Notes: generated by a model from the sequence alone, not told the origin. Positions 33,839 to 43,520 are shown, numbered from the stretch's first letter. The stretch is DNA of 58,189 nucleotides from Muribaculaceae bacterium (GCA_023667015.1 JAMPAX010000010.1:1-58189), one strand, 5' to 3'. Made by a program: numbers and translations.

Positions 33839-34618
33839 ATGAAACGATTTCTGACACTTTTACTTCTAAATATCTTTCTCTGCGGGCTTCTGCCCGCTCA
33901 AACTGTAGAGCCGCTTCCCGATGCCCAAAAGAATCAGATTCTCAATAAGGTCATAGCCGGATATTCCGACTGGGGTAGGGTAGAACTCAACGGCAAACTC
34001 TCTTGTGAGCTATTGCCGATGAGCGTGACGGCTCGCGTTTATATGGAGAAAAACAAACTGATACGCCTCTCTCTTAGAGCGCCTCTCGTTGGCGAGGCTG
34101 CTCGGATCGAGCTTAATAATGATTCTCTGGTCGTTGCCAATAAGCTCAACCGATGCTATGCTGTCATCCCGATGGCTGAAATCAAAAAAATATACCCAAA
34201 TCCTATGACCGACTTGCAGAATATTCTCCTTGGCAGAATTACGATTATGGGGAAAGGTCAACTTCGTGCTCTTTCGTTTCCCGATGTAAATGTATTTAAG
34301 ATGAGCAATGGCATATATTCGATATGCCCGGTAGATGAACTGCAACCGGACGGCTTTTTCTATAATTATACTGTCACAGCAGAGGGGAGTATGTCTAATA
34401 TCGTAGTAATATCCCACGACTCTGACAATCTCGTTGTTGCTGAATACGAGTGGGGTAGGGCCGGAGCCGCCAATATCATCATCGGTGCTGTAATCAATGG
34501 CAAGGAGATGCAGGTCGATTTAGATTTGGAGTCTCCTAAATTTGGAGCTACCCCCATGGAGGCCCTCAATCTTTCAAATCTTACAAAATCTGATTTACGT
34601 AAGGTTTTATCCTTCTGA
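33839..34618 (+). CDS. DUF4292 domain-containing envelope protein
   Basis: A 259-residue protein with a signal peptide ending near LLPAQ and the DUF4292 pattern (WGRVELNGKLSCELLPMSVTARVYMEKNKLIRLSLRAP). The fold recalls LolA/LolB-like lipoprotein carriers, which is an inference from the beta-rich layout. It lies between the TPR protein and the EnvC-like gene with gaps of 13 nt. Confidence 0.85.
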   Translation: MKRFLTLLLLNIFLCGLLPAQTVEPLPDAQKNQILNKVIAGYSDWGRVELNGKLSCELLPMSVTARVYMEKNKLIRLSLRAPLVGEAARIELNNDSLVVANKLNRCYAVIPMAEIKKIYPNPMTDLQNILLGRITIMGKGQLRALSFPDVNVFKMSNGIYSICPVDELQPDGFFYNYTVTAEGSMSNIVVISHDSDNLVVAEYEWGRAGAANIIIGAVINGKEMQVDLDLESPKFGATPMEALNLSNLTKSDLRKVLSF

Positions 34619-34631
34619 TTCATAGTTTTTC

Positions 34632-36374
34632 ATGTTCCTACACTTTCCAAATAATTCAATCTGCAAGAAGCTGGTCCTCATGCTTCTTGCTCTGTTCATA
34701 GCTATTCCCCTGGAGATAATCCCAATGGCTACTGAGACTATTGCCGCGGAAGCCCGGACTCCATCTAAGAAAAAGAAGCCGACTCCCAAGAAGGAGGCTC
34801 CAAAGAAGAGTACACCCAAGAAAAGGGCGACGCCTAAGAAAAAAGCTGCCCCCAAGAAGAAGGCTTCTCCCAAACGCGAGTCTTCGCGCGATGTGCAGCG
34901 TCAAGCCGAGGCTGCTCGCAAGGAGATAGTACAGACAAAGGCACAGATTCAGGAAAACGATCGGAATATCGCCCGGGGGGTCTCAAACCTTCAGCGTCTT
35001 GAGGGGGATATAAGGATCACTCAAACGCAGGTGACAACGTTGACCTCTAAAGTGGGTACGTTGAAAAATCGTATTGCCGCTCTTGAAAGTGAAATTTCCC
35101 AAGCTGAAAAGGATTTGGCTCGATTGCGTGCCGATTATCTTAAGGCTGTAAAGAAAATGAGGGTGGCACGTAAGCGTAATTCTGAGCTCGCTTTCCTCTT
35201 CTCTTCAAAGAACTTTGCCCAGGGTATGCGTCGTATGAGATATCTCAAGCAGTTTTCGGAATGGCGCGAAAAGCAAACCGGGCTCATCAATCAGAAGGTG
35301 GCATATCTGAAGGAACAGCGCCAGCGACTTGCCCACTCTCGCGCGGAGATGGATCAGACGCTCAAAGAGCAGATTGCGGCCAAGCAGCAACTTGAGAGGC
35401 AGCATGCATCGCAAGATGCAATCGTTGTCAACTTGCGGCGCAACGGCGAGGCTCTGCAGGCTCATCTTGCGCGCAAACAGGCTGAGGCCAATCAGCTCAA
35501 CAATAGGGTGGCATCGCTGATTGCACAAGAGGAAGCCGCTCGGAAGGAGGCCGAGAGACGTGCCGCTGAGGAGGCTGCACGCAAGGAGGCTGCACGCAAA
35601 GCTGCTCAGGAGGAGGCCGCAAGAAAGGAGGCTGAACGACGTGCCGCTGAGGAGGCCGCCGCTCGAGAGAGAGAGTTAGCTCAGGCTACACCCCCGGATC
35701 CACAGCTGCAGGCAGATAAGCCCGTCAAGAAACAACCCGAGAAGAAGCAACCCGTCAAGAAACAACCCGAGAAGAAGCAACCCGTCAAGAAACAGCCCGA
35801 GAAGAAGCAACCTGCCCCGGCTTCTGAGGAGCGTTCATATGCCGATGCACGACGTCGTAAGCCTCGTAGCCAGGATGGTGCTTCGCCGCGACAGGCTACT
35901 CCCAAAAAGCCTTCTGCTCCCGCCCCTGCTCCCGCCCCTACCCCCGCTCAAGCCGGGGGTGGTGACTTCGCCTCAATGAAGGGCAGTTTGCCGAAGCCCG
36001 TATCGGGTACTTTTAAGGTTATCTCTCCCTTCGGTCGCCAGTCTCTGCCGGATCTCCCGGATGTCACGTATGACAATCCCGGTGTGGATGTCGAGGTGGC
36101 TAAGGGCGCTACGGTTATGGCTGTATATGCCGGTAAGGTTTCCGGTGTGTACGTCGTCCCGGGGTTCTCTAATGTGGTGATTGTCAATCATGGTAACTAC
36201 TATACCGTATATGGTAACCTTTCTTCAGCTTCGGTGAAGGTCGGAGATAACGTGAAGCAGGGACAGGCTCTGGGTAAGGTTGCGGCTGATGCCGACGATC
36301 CGTCCCATTCTTTGCTACATTTTGAGGTTTGGAAGAATCGTGAGAAGCTTAATCCGATGTCTTGGGTAAGATGA
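34632..36374 (+). CDS. EnvC-like murein hydrolase activator (degenerate M23/LytM)
   Basis: A 580-residue protein: signal peptide (VLMLLALFIAIP), Lys/Pro-rich linker (~40-75, repeated TPKK/APKK), long coiled coil (~80-300), an Ala/Glu/Arg-rich helix (~300-350), Lys/Pro/Gln repeats, and a C-terminal LytM domain (~460-580). In the LytM domain the zinc ligands are damaged: the first His is Asn (DNPGVD), the mid His is Asn (YGNL) and the first His of HxH is Leu (LLHFE). Such domains, as in E. coli EnvC and NlpD, activate amidases instead of cutting peptidoglycan. The role in daughter-cell separation is inferred. Confidence 0.85.
   Translation: MFLHFPNNSICKKLVLMLLALFIAIPLEIIPMATETIAAEARTPSKKKKPTPKKEAPKKSTPKKRATPKKKAAPKKKASPKRESSRDVQRQAEAARKEIVQTKAQIQENDRNIARGVSNLQRLEGDIRITQTQVTTLTSKVGTLKNRIAALESEISQAEKDLARLRADYLKAVKKMRVARKRNSELAFLFSSKNFAQGMRRMRYLKQFSEWREKQTGLINQKVAYLKEQRQRLAHSRAEMDQTLKEQIAAKQQLERQHASQDAIVVNLRRNGEALQAHLARKQAEANQLNNRVASLIAQEEAARKEAERRAAEEAARKEAARKAAQEEAARKEAERRAAEEAAARERELAQATPPDPQLQADKPVKKQPEKKQPVKKQPEKKQPVKKQPEKKQPAPASEERSYADARRRKPRSQDGASPRQATPKKPSAPAPAPAPTPAQAGGGDFASMKGSLPKPVSGTFKVISPFGRQSLPDLPDVTYDNPGVDVEVAKGATVMAVYAGKVSGVYVVPGFSNVVIVNHGNYYTVYGNLSSASVKVGDNVKQGQALGKVAADADDPSHSLLHFEVWKNREKLNPMSWVR
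35721..35810 (+). repeat. Three tandem 30-bp repeats inside the EnvC-like gene
   Basis: Three head-to-tail copies (35721-35750, 35751-35780, 35781-35810) encode PVKKQPEKKQ repeats. Copies 1 and 2 are identical and copy 3 differs by one base, indicating recent slippage and likely length variation among strains. Confidence 0.9.
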
Positions 36375-37339
36375 TGGAAGATAAGAGGCTAAGCATTATA
36401 CGGTATAGTCCCGACAATTCATCACTATGGGATGAGTTTGCAAGCTGTGCTCGCAATTCTTCTCTCCTTGCACTTCGAGGATATATGGATTATCATTCCG
36501 ACAGGTTTGAGGATTGCTCTTTGATGGCCTTTAAGGGGAATAGTCTTGTAGCTATCCTCCCGGCAAATGTCCGTGGGGATATATTGTACTCTCATCAGGG
36601 ATTGACTTTCGGCGGGTGGATTCTCCCTCCCCGACATTTAGACGGTGCTGATATTCTGGAAATTTTCAGAGCTGCAATTGCTTTTTGCCGAGATATGGGT
36701 ATGAAGAGTATTGTCTACAAGCCTGTGCCCACGCTTTATCATCGTCAGCCCTCACAGGAGGATATCTATGCTCTACAGCGCCTTGGAGGGAGCATGACTG
36801 GTTGTAATCTCAGTGAAACAATTCGTCTCAATGACAATCCCGGATTTAATACATTGCGACGGCGCACCCTCCGAAAAGCTCTGAAGGATACAACTATGGA
36901 GATGGTAGAAGTAGGCAGTGATGACCTGCGGTTGCAATCGTTCTATAGACTGCTTAGCAGTTGCCTTGAAGAAAGGTTTGGTGCACGCCCCGTACATTCT
37001 TTGGAGGAGCTTCGACTCTTACGGGGACGTTTCCCGGAGAATATACGCATATTCGGAATACGACAGATGGGGACAATGGAATTTGAGGCGGGAATCTGCA
37101 TATACGCCTGGAAAGGGGTGGCACACTGTCAATATATAGCCACAACGGAGCGTGGCCGACGCGAAAATTTGCTGACAATGCTCGTATGGAAGCTTCTCGA
37201 GATTTTCCAAGACTACAGATATTTCGACTTCGGCACCAGCAACGAAACAGACGGAAGTCTTAACGAAGGCCTATTGCGTCAGAAAGCCTCCTTCGGAGCC
37301 AGCGGCATAACCTTCCCCACATGGCAACTAAATCTTTAA
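36371..37339 (+). CDS. FemAB/GNAT-like acyltransferase family protein
   Basis: A 322-residue protein with a double-GNAT feel: an N-terminal half (SLLALRGYMDYHSDRFEDCSLMAFKGNSLVAILPAN) and a C-terminal half with GVAHCQYIATTERGRRENLLTMLVWKLLE and FDFGTSNETDGSLNEGLLRQKASFGA, typical of Bacteroidota FemAB-like proteins near LPS or peptidoglycan genes. Substrate unknown. The start overlaps the EnvC-like stop as ATGATG, so ATG 36371 or 36374 are both possible. Confidence 0.75.
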   Translation: MMEDKRLSIIRYSPDNSSLWDEFASCARNSSLLALRGYMDYHSDRFEDCSLMAFKGNSLVAILPANVRGDILYSHQGLTFGGWILPPRHLDGADILEIFRAAIAFCRDMGMKSIVYKPVPTLYHRQPSQEDIYALQRLGGSMTGCNLSETIRLNDNPGFNTLRRRTLRKALKDTTMEMVEVGSDDLRLQSFYRLLSSCLEERFGARPVHSLEELRLLRGRFPENIRIFGIRQMGTMEFEAGICIYAWKGVAHCQYIATTERGRRENLLTMLVWKLLEIFQDYRYFDFGTSNETDGSLNEGLLRQKASFGASGITFPTWQLNL

Positions 37340-37489
37340 ATTGAACAGCTACTTAAGAAACCAAGTTTAGCAATAAGCGGTATCAAATCACGGTAGCACA
37401 GGCGTTGTGGCGTTGTCATCTTCTTCAAGGAGGCGATCAACCATATCACGGACAACCCTGCGGTTTGGATGGAGTCATAATGGATGAAA

Positions 37490-37521
37490 TTTGCAAGTTT
37501 TGGACAAATATTGTATTTTTG
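37490..37521 (+). promoter_or_regulatory. Promoter of the rhomboid operon
   Basis: TTTG (37490-37493), 20-nt spacer, TATTTTTG (37514-37521); the ATG at 37546 lies 24 nt beyond. Confidence 0.8.
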
Positions 37522-37545
37522 TCGAAACTCGAAATATTTTACGTT

Positions 37546-38304
37546 ATGCAATTTGGTCCTGGCTTCCGCGGTCTTCCCCCTGTAAGTCGAAATATTATAA
37601 TTATCAACATTATCGTCTGGGTGGCCGGTCTTTTCGGCTCTCTCGGCAATTTCCTTACAGCTAAACTCGGCCTCCATTTTATCGGGTCTGATGCTTTTAA
37701 TCCTGCCCAGATTATTACATACATGTTTGTGCATGACCATTCAAACATCATGCATATACTCTTCAATATGTTCACCCTCTGGATGTTCGGACCGCTCTTG
37801 GAGCGTGTGTGGGACTCCCGACGTTTTCTGCTATATTATTTCATCTGTGGAGTAGGCGCGGCTATCGTCCAAGAGGTGGTTTGGGCTCTTACCTGGGAAC
37901 ATGACTATATCTCGGCTATTGCTCGTGCCAATGGGATGACATTCGAACATATGAAGCAGATCGTTGACGCTTCCTTAGCTAAGGGAGACACTCTCTTTCT
38001 CGACGGTATGCGGCAGATGAAGGCGATGATGGTCACCGTGGGTGCTTCCGGTGCTATCTTTGGTCTGCTGTTGGGATTTGCCTTTGTTTTCCCTAATATG
38101 CCACTTTATCTTTTCTTCATCCCGGTACCCATCAAGGCTAAATACATGGTCATTGGATATGCCATTCTTGAATTATTCCTCGGTGTCTCCGGAAACGTTT
38201 CTACCGTGGCTCATTTCGCCCACTTGGGGGGTATGCTTTTTGCTCTAATACCCCTATTAATATGGCGCTCAAAGGGCACACTCCGTGGTAACGGCTTCTA
38301 CTAA
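37546..38304 (+). CDS. Rhomboid family intramembrane serine protease (first copy)
   Basis: A 252-residue membrane protease with six or more hydrophobic segments. The catalytic serine motif GASGAIFG and the histidine in VAHFAHLGG are both present, so it should be active on membrane helices. ATG 37546 fits the promoter and opens MQFGPGFRGLPPVSRNIIIIN; a longer frame to 37405 lies upstream of the promoter. Residues ~110-150 form a soluble insertion (ARANGMTFEHMKQIVDASLA). Confidence 0.9.
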   Translation: MQFGPGFRGLPPVSRNIIIINIIVWVAGLFGSLGNFLTAKLGLHFIGSDAFNPAQIITYMFVHDHSNIMHILFNMFTLWMFGPLLERVWDSRRFLLYYFICGVGAAIVQEVVWALTWEHDYISAIARANGMTFEHMKQIVDASLAKGDTLFLDGMRQMKAMMVTVGASGAIFGLLLGFAFVFPNMPLYLFFIPVPIKAKYMVIGYAILELFLGVSGNVSTVAHFAHLGGMLFALIPLLIWRSKGTLRGNGFY

Positions 38305-38328
38305 TTCCAATGTTGACAATTGATTGAT

Positions 38329-39171
38329 ATGAACGCATGGAAGTCTCTCAGTCCCAATAGCCGACTCCTGTGGATGATTATGTCTGTCAACACTCTTGTA
38401 TGGCTTATCGGAGCTTTTGGAGCTATATTTGCTTCAACCTCAGGGATGGTGAATGCTCCGGCTCTTTCATTAGGCGTGCCTTCTGACTTCTATCTAACTT
38501 TTACTCGCCCTTGGACTTTGCTGACTTATATGTGGGTGCAGACCTCTTTTGTGCATCTTGCTGTCAACATGTTATGTCTTTTCTGGATATGGCGCCTCTT
38601 TAGCGACTCGCGAGTCATCTCTCTACTTGCTACCTACATTGGAGGTGGGATATTCGGGGCTATCTCATTCTGTATATGTTCAATCTTCATTGACCATCCC
38701 TGGGCGCCACTTATAGGAGCTTCTTCATGTGTGCTTTCTATGATGGGTGCATCCGTTGTAGCTTTCCCTAATCTGCGTGTGCGCTTCCTTTTCAGCGATA
38801 ATGTCAGGCTGATATGGATTTCCCTTGCCTTTATAGTTCTGTCTCTCATTGGTAGCGGCTCAATGTTGCAGCTTGCGGCTCATGCCGGGGGAGTAGTCTT
38901 TGGAATGGGGTTCTACGCTATACTCATGCTTAAAAATTCGGTTCCTGAGAATATAAATAATAGGGTTGATAATACAAGAAAATTGCGAACTGACGCGTTT
39001 AAGAAAGTGAAACTCCCCCCGCGTGAGGTAGAGAATGTCCCCGTTGATACTCTCAGCGATCGAGAACGTCTCGACCGGCTTCTCGAAAGGATATCCCTCT
39101 CAGGATACACATCTCTGTCATCCTCCGAACGGGAGGAACTCAGTAGAATTTCTGCTCGTATTGATACTTAA
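38329..39171 (+). CDS. Rhomboid family intramembrane serine protease (second copy)
   Basis: A 280-residue membrane protein with rhomboid helices, catalytic-type GASSCVLS and AAHAGG motifs, and a ~70-residue cytoplasmic tail (DNTRKLRTDAFKKVKLPPREVENV). It diverges strongly from the first rhomboid, and the second residue after the catalytic serine is Cys, not Gly/Ala as usual. The ATG at 38329 follows the first copy by 24 nt, so they share an operon. Confidence 0.85.
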   Translation: MNAWKSLSPNSRLLWMIMSVNTLVWLIGAFGAIFASTSGMVNAPALSLGVPSDFYLTFTRPWTLLTYMWVQTSFVHLAVNMLCLFWIWRLFSDSRVISLLATYIGGGIFGAISFCICSIFIDHPWAPLIGASSCVLSMMGASVVAFPNLRVRFLFSDNVRLIWISLAFIVLSLIGSGSMLQLAAHAGGVVFGMGFYAILMLKNSVPENINNRVDNTRKLRTDAFKKVKLPPREVENVPVDTLSDRERLDRLLERISLSGYTSLSSSEREELSRISARIDT

Positions 39172-39176
39172 CGGCA

Positions 39177-40274
39177 ATGATTATAGTAAGTCCAATATTA
39201 CGGTTAGCGGCAAAAATTGCCACGTTTGTAATATACGTCATCACCATTATTTCGGCATATGGAGGATGGCTCGACCCTCATATTTTCACCCTCCCCTCTA
39301 TCATGGTTCTGGCTTTTCCGTATCTCGCCATGATTACCATAGCTCTGACGGCTATATGGCTTCTCTGCAAGCGATTTATTACCGGTGGTATAGGCGTGGT
39401 TACTTTGCTTATCTGCTGGACACCATTATCAATGACTTTTCCATTAAACTTCAGTAAATCCCCGAAGTCTAATGAGAAAACCTTCTACATCATGAGCTGG
39501 AACTGCTTGCACCTGTACGACCAGAAGACGGGAGAAACAACTCCCCGACGTTCCCTCGAGTTCCTTCTGAACAGCAATGCCGACATCATTTGCTGTCAGG
39601 AGCTGTTTCTCTACGATCTAAAAGCTTTAGAAAAAGCTCAAAAGCCTCTCTTAGACTCTGTAAAAAAAGCATACCCCTACATTTGTTCCTCCGAAGACCG
39701 CGACCAGACGGTATTTTCCAAGTATCCGGTGGAAAGAATACATCTACATGTAGATCAACCGGTCAACAAGGGCAACTATTCTTTCTATCGTGTTAAAATC
39801 GGCAATAAATTTCTGACAATCGCTTCCGTTCATCTCTTCTCCTTTATGCTAAGCCCGGAAGAGCGCAAAGTCATCAGTGACATACGTAACACCCATAGTG
39901 CTGAAAAAAGTCTTCGAGAATTCCGCGGACCTCTTAAGGGCAAAATGGGCTTCGCATTCATAGAACGTAGCGAAAATACTCGCGAGGTAATCGAAGGACT
40001 CAGCCAAATCAAAGGTCCGGTCATCGTCTGCGGTGATTTCAATGATGTGCCGGCTTCATGGATCTACCGAATGTTTCTTAAAGCCGGATATAAAGACGCC
40101 TATACGGCCACAAACTTCTGCCCAACCTTCACCTTCAATGCCCACATGATGTACTTCCACCTCGACCAAATCCTATATCGAGGCGGACTGCGACCGCTGA
40201 GAGTGGACAAAAATAAAATTGACTCATCCGACCATTACCCGCTGATGGCACAATTTGCATTCACCAACGAGTAA
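39177..40274 (+). CDS. Endonuclease/exonuclease/phosphatase family membrane protein
   Basis: A 365-residue protein with three N-terminal hydrophobic segments (~1-85) and a C-terminal EEP domain. Active-site motifs include SWNCLHLYD, CCQELF, VCGDFNDVP and DSSDHYPLMAQF, containing the usual N, E, D-N and D-H residues. EEP enzymes cut phosphodiester bonds in nucleic acids, lipids or sugars; membrane anchoring makes an extracytoplasmic substrate likely. It starts 5 nt after the second rhomboid gene. Confidence 0.87.
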   Translation: MIIVSPILRLAAKIATFVIYVITIISAYGGWLDPHIFTLPSIMVLAFPYLAMITIALTAIWLLCKRFITGGIGVVTLLICWTPLSMTFPLNFSKSPKSNEKTFYIMSWNCLHLYDQKTGETTPRRSLEFLLNSNADIICCQELFLYDLKALEKAQKPLLDSVKKAYPYICSSEDRDQTVFSKYPVERIHLHVDQPVNKGNYSFYRVKIGNKFLTIASVHLFSFMLSPEERKVISDIRNTHSAEKSLREFRGPLKGKMGFAFIERSENTREVIEGLSQIKGPVIVCGDFNDVPASWIYRMFLKAGYKDAYTATNFCPTFTFNAHMMYFHLDQILYRGGLRPLRVDKNKIDSSDHYPLMAQFAFTNE

Positions 40275-40324
40275 TCCATTATTATTTTAACACAGAGAAT
40301 CAAACAACTAACCTATAGATATCT

Positions 40325-42430
40325 ATGAGAAAAGAAATCATCGCAATGGCTGCGGCCGCTGTCCTTGCCACCCCGCAGCTCTCAGCTCGCGAGAATCCGT
40401 TCCTTCAACCCTACAACACGAAGTACGAGATTGCGCCCTACAATGAAATCCAAATCGGCGATTTCATCCCTGCTCTACGCGCCGGCATCGCCGAGCAGGA
40501 GCAAAACATCATGAATATTGTCAGAAATCGTGCTACTCCCGATTTCGACAATACTATCCTTCCTCTCGAGAATGCCAGCCCTATCCTTGAGCGTGTAGCG
40601 GCTGTCTTCTATCTCTATGACGGAGCCCTATCCACTCCGGAATTCGCAGCCATGTCCGAACAGGCTATCCCCATCCTCAATGAGGCCAGCAACGCAGTCA
40701 ACCTCAACGAGGCTCTCTTCGCTCGCATCAAGCAGGTCTACGACCGTCGCGACCAGCTGGGACTGAATCCCGTGCAGAAGCGCCTCGTAGAGAAATACTA
40801 TCGCCAGTTTGCTGAGCAAGGTGCCAACCTTCCCGCCGACAAGAAGGCTGAGCTCGTAAAGGTCAACGATGAACTCTCCAAGCTCTTCATCCGGTTCAAC
40901 AAGAATCTTCTTGGTGCTACCAACGCTTTCTACGTGACTGTCACCGACCCGAAGGAGCTCTCCGGTCTTTCAGAATCAACAATCGCTCAAGCTAAAGCAG
41001 ACGCTGAGGCTCGCGGTATTAAGGATGGATGGGTATTCACTCTTCATGCCCCAAGCCGTCTGCCGGTGCTTCAGAGTGCCGACTCTCGCGAACTGCGTCG
41101 TAAAATCTACGAGGGATACATCCATCTTGCTACTTCCGGCGAGTTCGACAATCGTCCCGTGATCAAACATATTGTAAAACTGCGCGACAAGAAGGCTAAA
41201 ATTATGGGCTTCAAAAACTTCGCTCAGATGATGACATCTCGTGTAATGGCAGGAAATCCTGAGGCTGCAGAAAATCTTCTGTTGCAGGTATTTGAGCCGG
41301 CCGTAAGACGTAGCCGCGAGGAAGTAAAAGATATGCAGACATTAGTAGACCGCGAGGGTGGCAAGTTTAAAATCGCTCCCTGGGACTATTATTATTATGC
41401 CGACAAGGTGAAGAAAGAGCGTTTCGACCTCGATGAGGCTGACGTACGCCCCTATTTCACTAAGGAGAATGTCCTCAACATGCTCTTTGATGCTACCGAA
41501 AATCTCTGGGGCGTTAAGCTCGTGGAGATGCCGGATGCTCCGAAGTATATGGATGAGGTGACTGTTTATGACGTTCAGGATGCCAAGACAGGCGAGCACA
41601 TCGCCGTTTGGATGTGCGACTATTTCCCGCGTGCTACAAAGCGCCAGGGTGCCTGGATGGAACAGGTGCAGGCAGCCGGCCTATACGAGGATGGCTCTAT
41701 GAAGAGACCTATCGTCTACAATGTAGGCAATTTCACTCCCCCCACTGCCGAAACCCCCTCTCTGCTGACTATCGATGAGGTGGAAACTACTTTCCACGAG
41801 TTTGGCCACGCTCTGCAGAGCATGCTCTCTCTCGCTCCTTACAAGTCTCTGGCCGGCACAAATGTTGACCGTGACTATGTGGAAATGTGCTCTCAGATGA
41901 ACGAACATTGGGCTTTCGCTCCTGAGTTGCTTAAGAAGTATGCTCGCCACTACAAGACCGGCGAGGTAATCCCTGATGAGCTGATTGAAAAAATCCATGC
42001 TTCTCATACTTTCAACCAGGGCTTTATCACTACTGAGCTTGCTGCGGCCGCTCTTCTTGACCTGGAATGGGGCAAGACCGATGGCGAAGGTGTTGAAGTG
42101 CAGGAATTTGAAGAGCAGGTGGCGAAGAAAATCAGTCTCCCCGAGGAAATCACTTATCGCTATCGTTCCCCCTACTTTAAGCACATCTTCGGCGATGACG
42201 GCTACGCTTCAGGCTACTACACCTATCTATGGAGCCAGGTTCTCGAGGCCGATGCTTGGGAACTCTTCGAGCAAAACGGTATCTTCGACCCGGCTACCGC
42301 TGCCTCTTTCAAGAAAAATATCCTTGAGAGTGGCGACACGGAGGATGCTATGGTACTCTTCGAGCGTTTCCGTGGACATAAGCCTGACTTCCACGCCCTT
42401 CTGCGTCTGAGAGGTTTTGAGAAGAAATAA
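40325..42430 (+). CDS. M3 family oligopeptidase (Dcp/PrlC-like)
   Basis: A 701-residue zinc metallopeptidase with N-terminal signal peptide (MAAAAVLATPQLSA). The HEFGH zinc site is at residues 491-495, with the third ligand region DYVEMCSQMNEHW about 25 residues later and HTFNQGF in the substrate site. The opening NPFLQPYNTKYEIAPYNEIQIGDFIPALRAGI is typical of Bacteroidales peptidyl-dipeptidase Dcp. It probably trims peptides in the periplasm. Confidence 0.92.
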   Translation: MRKEIIAMAAAAVLATPQLSARENPFLQPYNTKYEIAPYNEIQIGDFIPALRAGIAEQEQNIMNIVRNRATPDFDNTILPLENASPILERVAAVFYLYDGALSTPEFAAMSEQAIPILNEASNAVNLNEALFARIKQVYDRRDQLGLNPVQKRLVEKYYRQFAEQGANLPADKKAELVKVNDELSKLFIRFNKNLLGATNAFYVTVTDPKELSGLSESTIAQAKADAEARGIKDGWVFTLHAPSRLPVLQSADSRELRRKIYEGYIHLATSGEFDNRPVIKHIVKLRDKKAKIMGFKNFAQMMTSRVMAGNPEAAENLLLQVFEPAVRRSREEVKDMQTLVDREGGKFKIAPWDYYYYADKVKKERFDLDEADVRPYFTKENVLNMLFDATENLWGVKLVEMPDAPKYMDEVTVYDVQDAKTGEHIAVWMCDYFPRATKRQGAWMEQVQAAGLYEDGSMKRPIVYNVGNFTPPTAETPSLLTIDEVETTFHEFGHALQSMLSLAPYKSLAGTNVDRDYVEMCSQMNEHWAFAPELLKKYARHYKTGEVIPDELIEKIHASHTFNQGFITTELAAAALLDLEWGKTDGEGVEVQEFEEQVAKKISLPEEITYRYRSPYFKHIFGDDGYASGYYTYLWSQVLEADAWELFEQNGIFDPATAASFKKNILESGDTEDAMVLFERFRGHKPDFHALLRLRGFEKK

Positions 42431-42442
42431 GAGTCCTCTTTG

Positions 42443-43480
42443 ATGAAAACAGACAAAACTGACACCCTTTACATGCGGCGGGCTCTTCAGCTCGCCGCAT
42501 TAGGTCAGGGGGCTGTCTCTCCTAATCCTATGGTAGGAGCTGTCATCGTGGCCCGGGGTCGCATTATTGGCGAGGGGTGGCACCGACAGTGGGGCGGACC
42601 TCATGCTGAGGTCAACGCCATTGCGAGCGTAGCACCCGCTGACTCCCGACTGCTTAGTGAAGCTACTATCTACGTCACTCTCGAGCCCTGTAGCCATTGG
42701 GGAAAAACTCCTCCCTGTGCGGCTATGCTCGTAGATAAGGGTATCGGACGTGTCGTAATTGGCGCCCCGGATCCTAACCCTCTTGTCTCAGGACGTGGAA
42801 CAGCTATGCTACGCCAAGCCGGCATACCCGTGACTGATGGAGTTTTATTGGAAGAGTGCATAGAGATCAATCGCCGGTTTATGACCGCTCAGACTTTCCG
42901 ACGCCCCTGGATTCAGCTGAAATTTGCTCAGAGTGCAGATGGAGTAATCGGTTTCAACGACAAAGGAAATCGCCTGAAAATCTCCACTCCTCTCTCCTCT
43001 GTATGGATGCACCGAGAAAGATCGATGGCCGATGCCATAATGGCCGGATCGACTACGGTGGAGCTGGAAAACCCTCGTCTTGACTGCCGACTATGGCCCG
43101 GAAGGACCCCACTCTTTGTTGGTTTCGATTCGCAGAGATTACCTGCGGATAGATATGTACTGCAACGCCCCCACATTCTAAAAAGCCACAATGAGAGCCT
43201 TGAGGAGTTAATTTCCAGGCTCTTCAAGGATGAAGGTATTAGTTCTCTGATGGTAGAAGGGGGCAGGTTTACGCTGCAGAAATTCATAGATGCCAATCTC
43301 TACGACGAGATTCGAGTGGAGACTTCCCCAATTCCGGCATTATCCTTAGAAGAGGATGCTCGCTATATGCATGCAGTGATGTCCCCAATGCTCCCAAAAG
43401 ATATCGTCCTGCATAAATTCTTCGAATCCGAGGGAAATCTGATTCGCGTTTTCCGACGAAAAGAGGCCATGAGCCGTTGA
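42443..43480 (+). CDS. ribD: Bifunctional riboflavin biosynthesis protein RibD
   Basis: A 345-residue enzyme with an N-terminal deaminase domain (zinc motifs HAEVNAI and PCSHWGKTPPC; substrate motif PNPMVGAVIV) and a C-terminal reductase domain (WIQLKFAQSADG, MAGSTTVELENPRL, SLMVEGG). It performs two successive steps in riboflavin synthesis. ATG 42443 lies 12 nt after the M3 peptidase stop. A terminator follows. Confidence 0.95.
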   Translation: MKTDKTDTLYMRRALQLAALGQGAVSPNPMVGAVIVARGRIIGEGWHRQWGGPHAEVNAIASVAPADSRLLSEATIYVTLEPCSHWGKTPPCAAMLVDKGIGRVVIGAPDPNPLVSGRGTAMLRQAGIPVTDGVLLEECIEINRRFMTAQTFRRPWIQLKFAQSADGVIGFNDKGNRLKISTPLSSVWMHRERSMADAIMAGSTTVELENPRLDCRLWPGRTPLFVGFDSQRLPADRYVLQRPHILKSHNESLEELISRLFKDEGISSLMVEGGRFTLQKFIDANLYDEIRVETSPIPALSLEEDARYMHAVMSPMLPKDIVLHKFFESEGNLIRVFRRKEAMSR

Positions 43481-43520
43481 TAAAATTTGTTAAAAACTCG
43501 TAAAAAAAGAATAATTGCAA

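Noticed and set aside
35721..35810. Tandem repeats considered as a CRISPR-like array
   Set aside because: There are no spacers; the units abut and code for Lys/Pro/Gln repeats in frame.
37336..37740. Minus-strand frame of 134 codons over the rhomboid promoter
   Set aside because: It overlaps a good promoter and the rhomboid start, and its sequence matches nothing I know.
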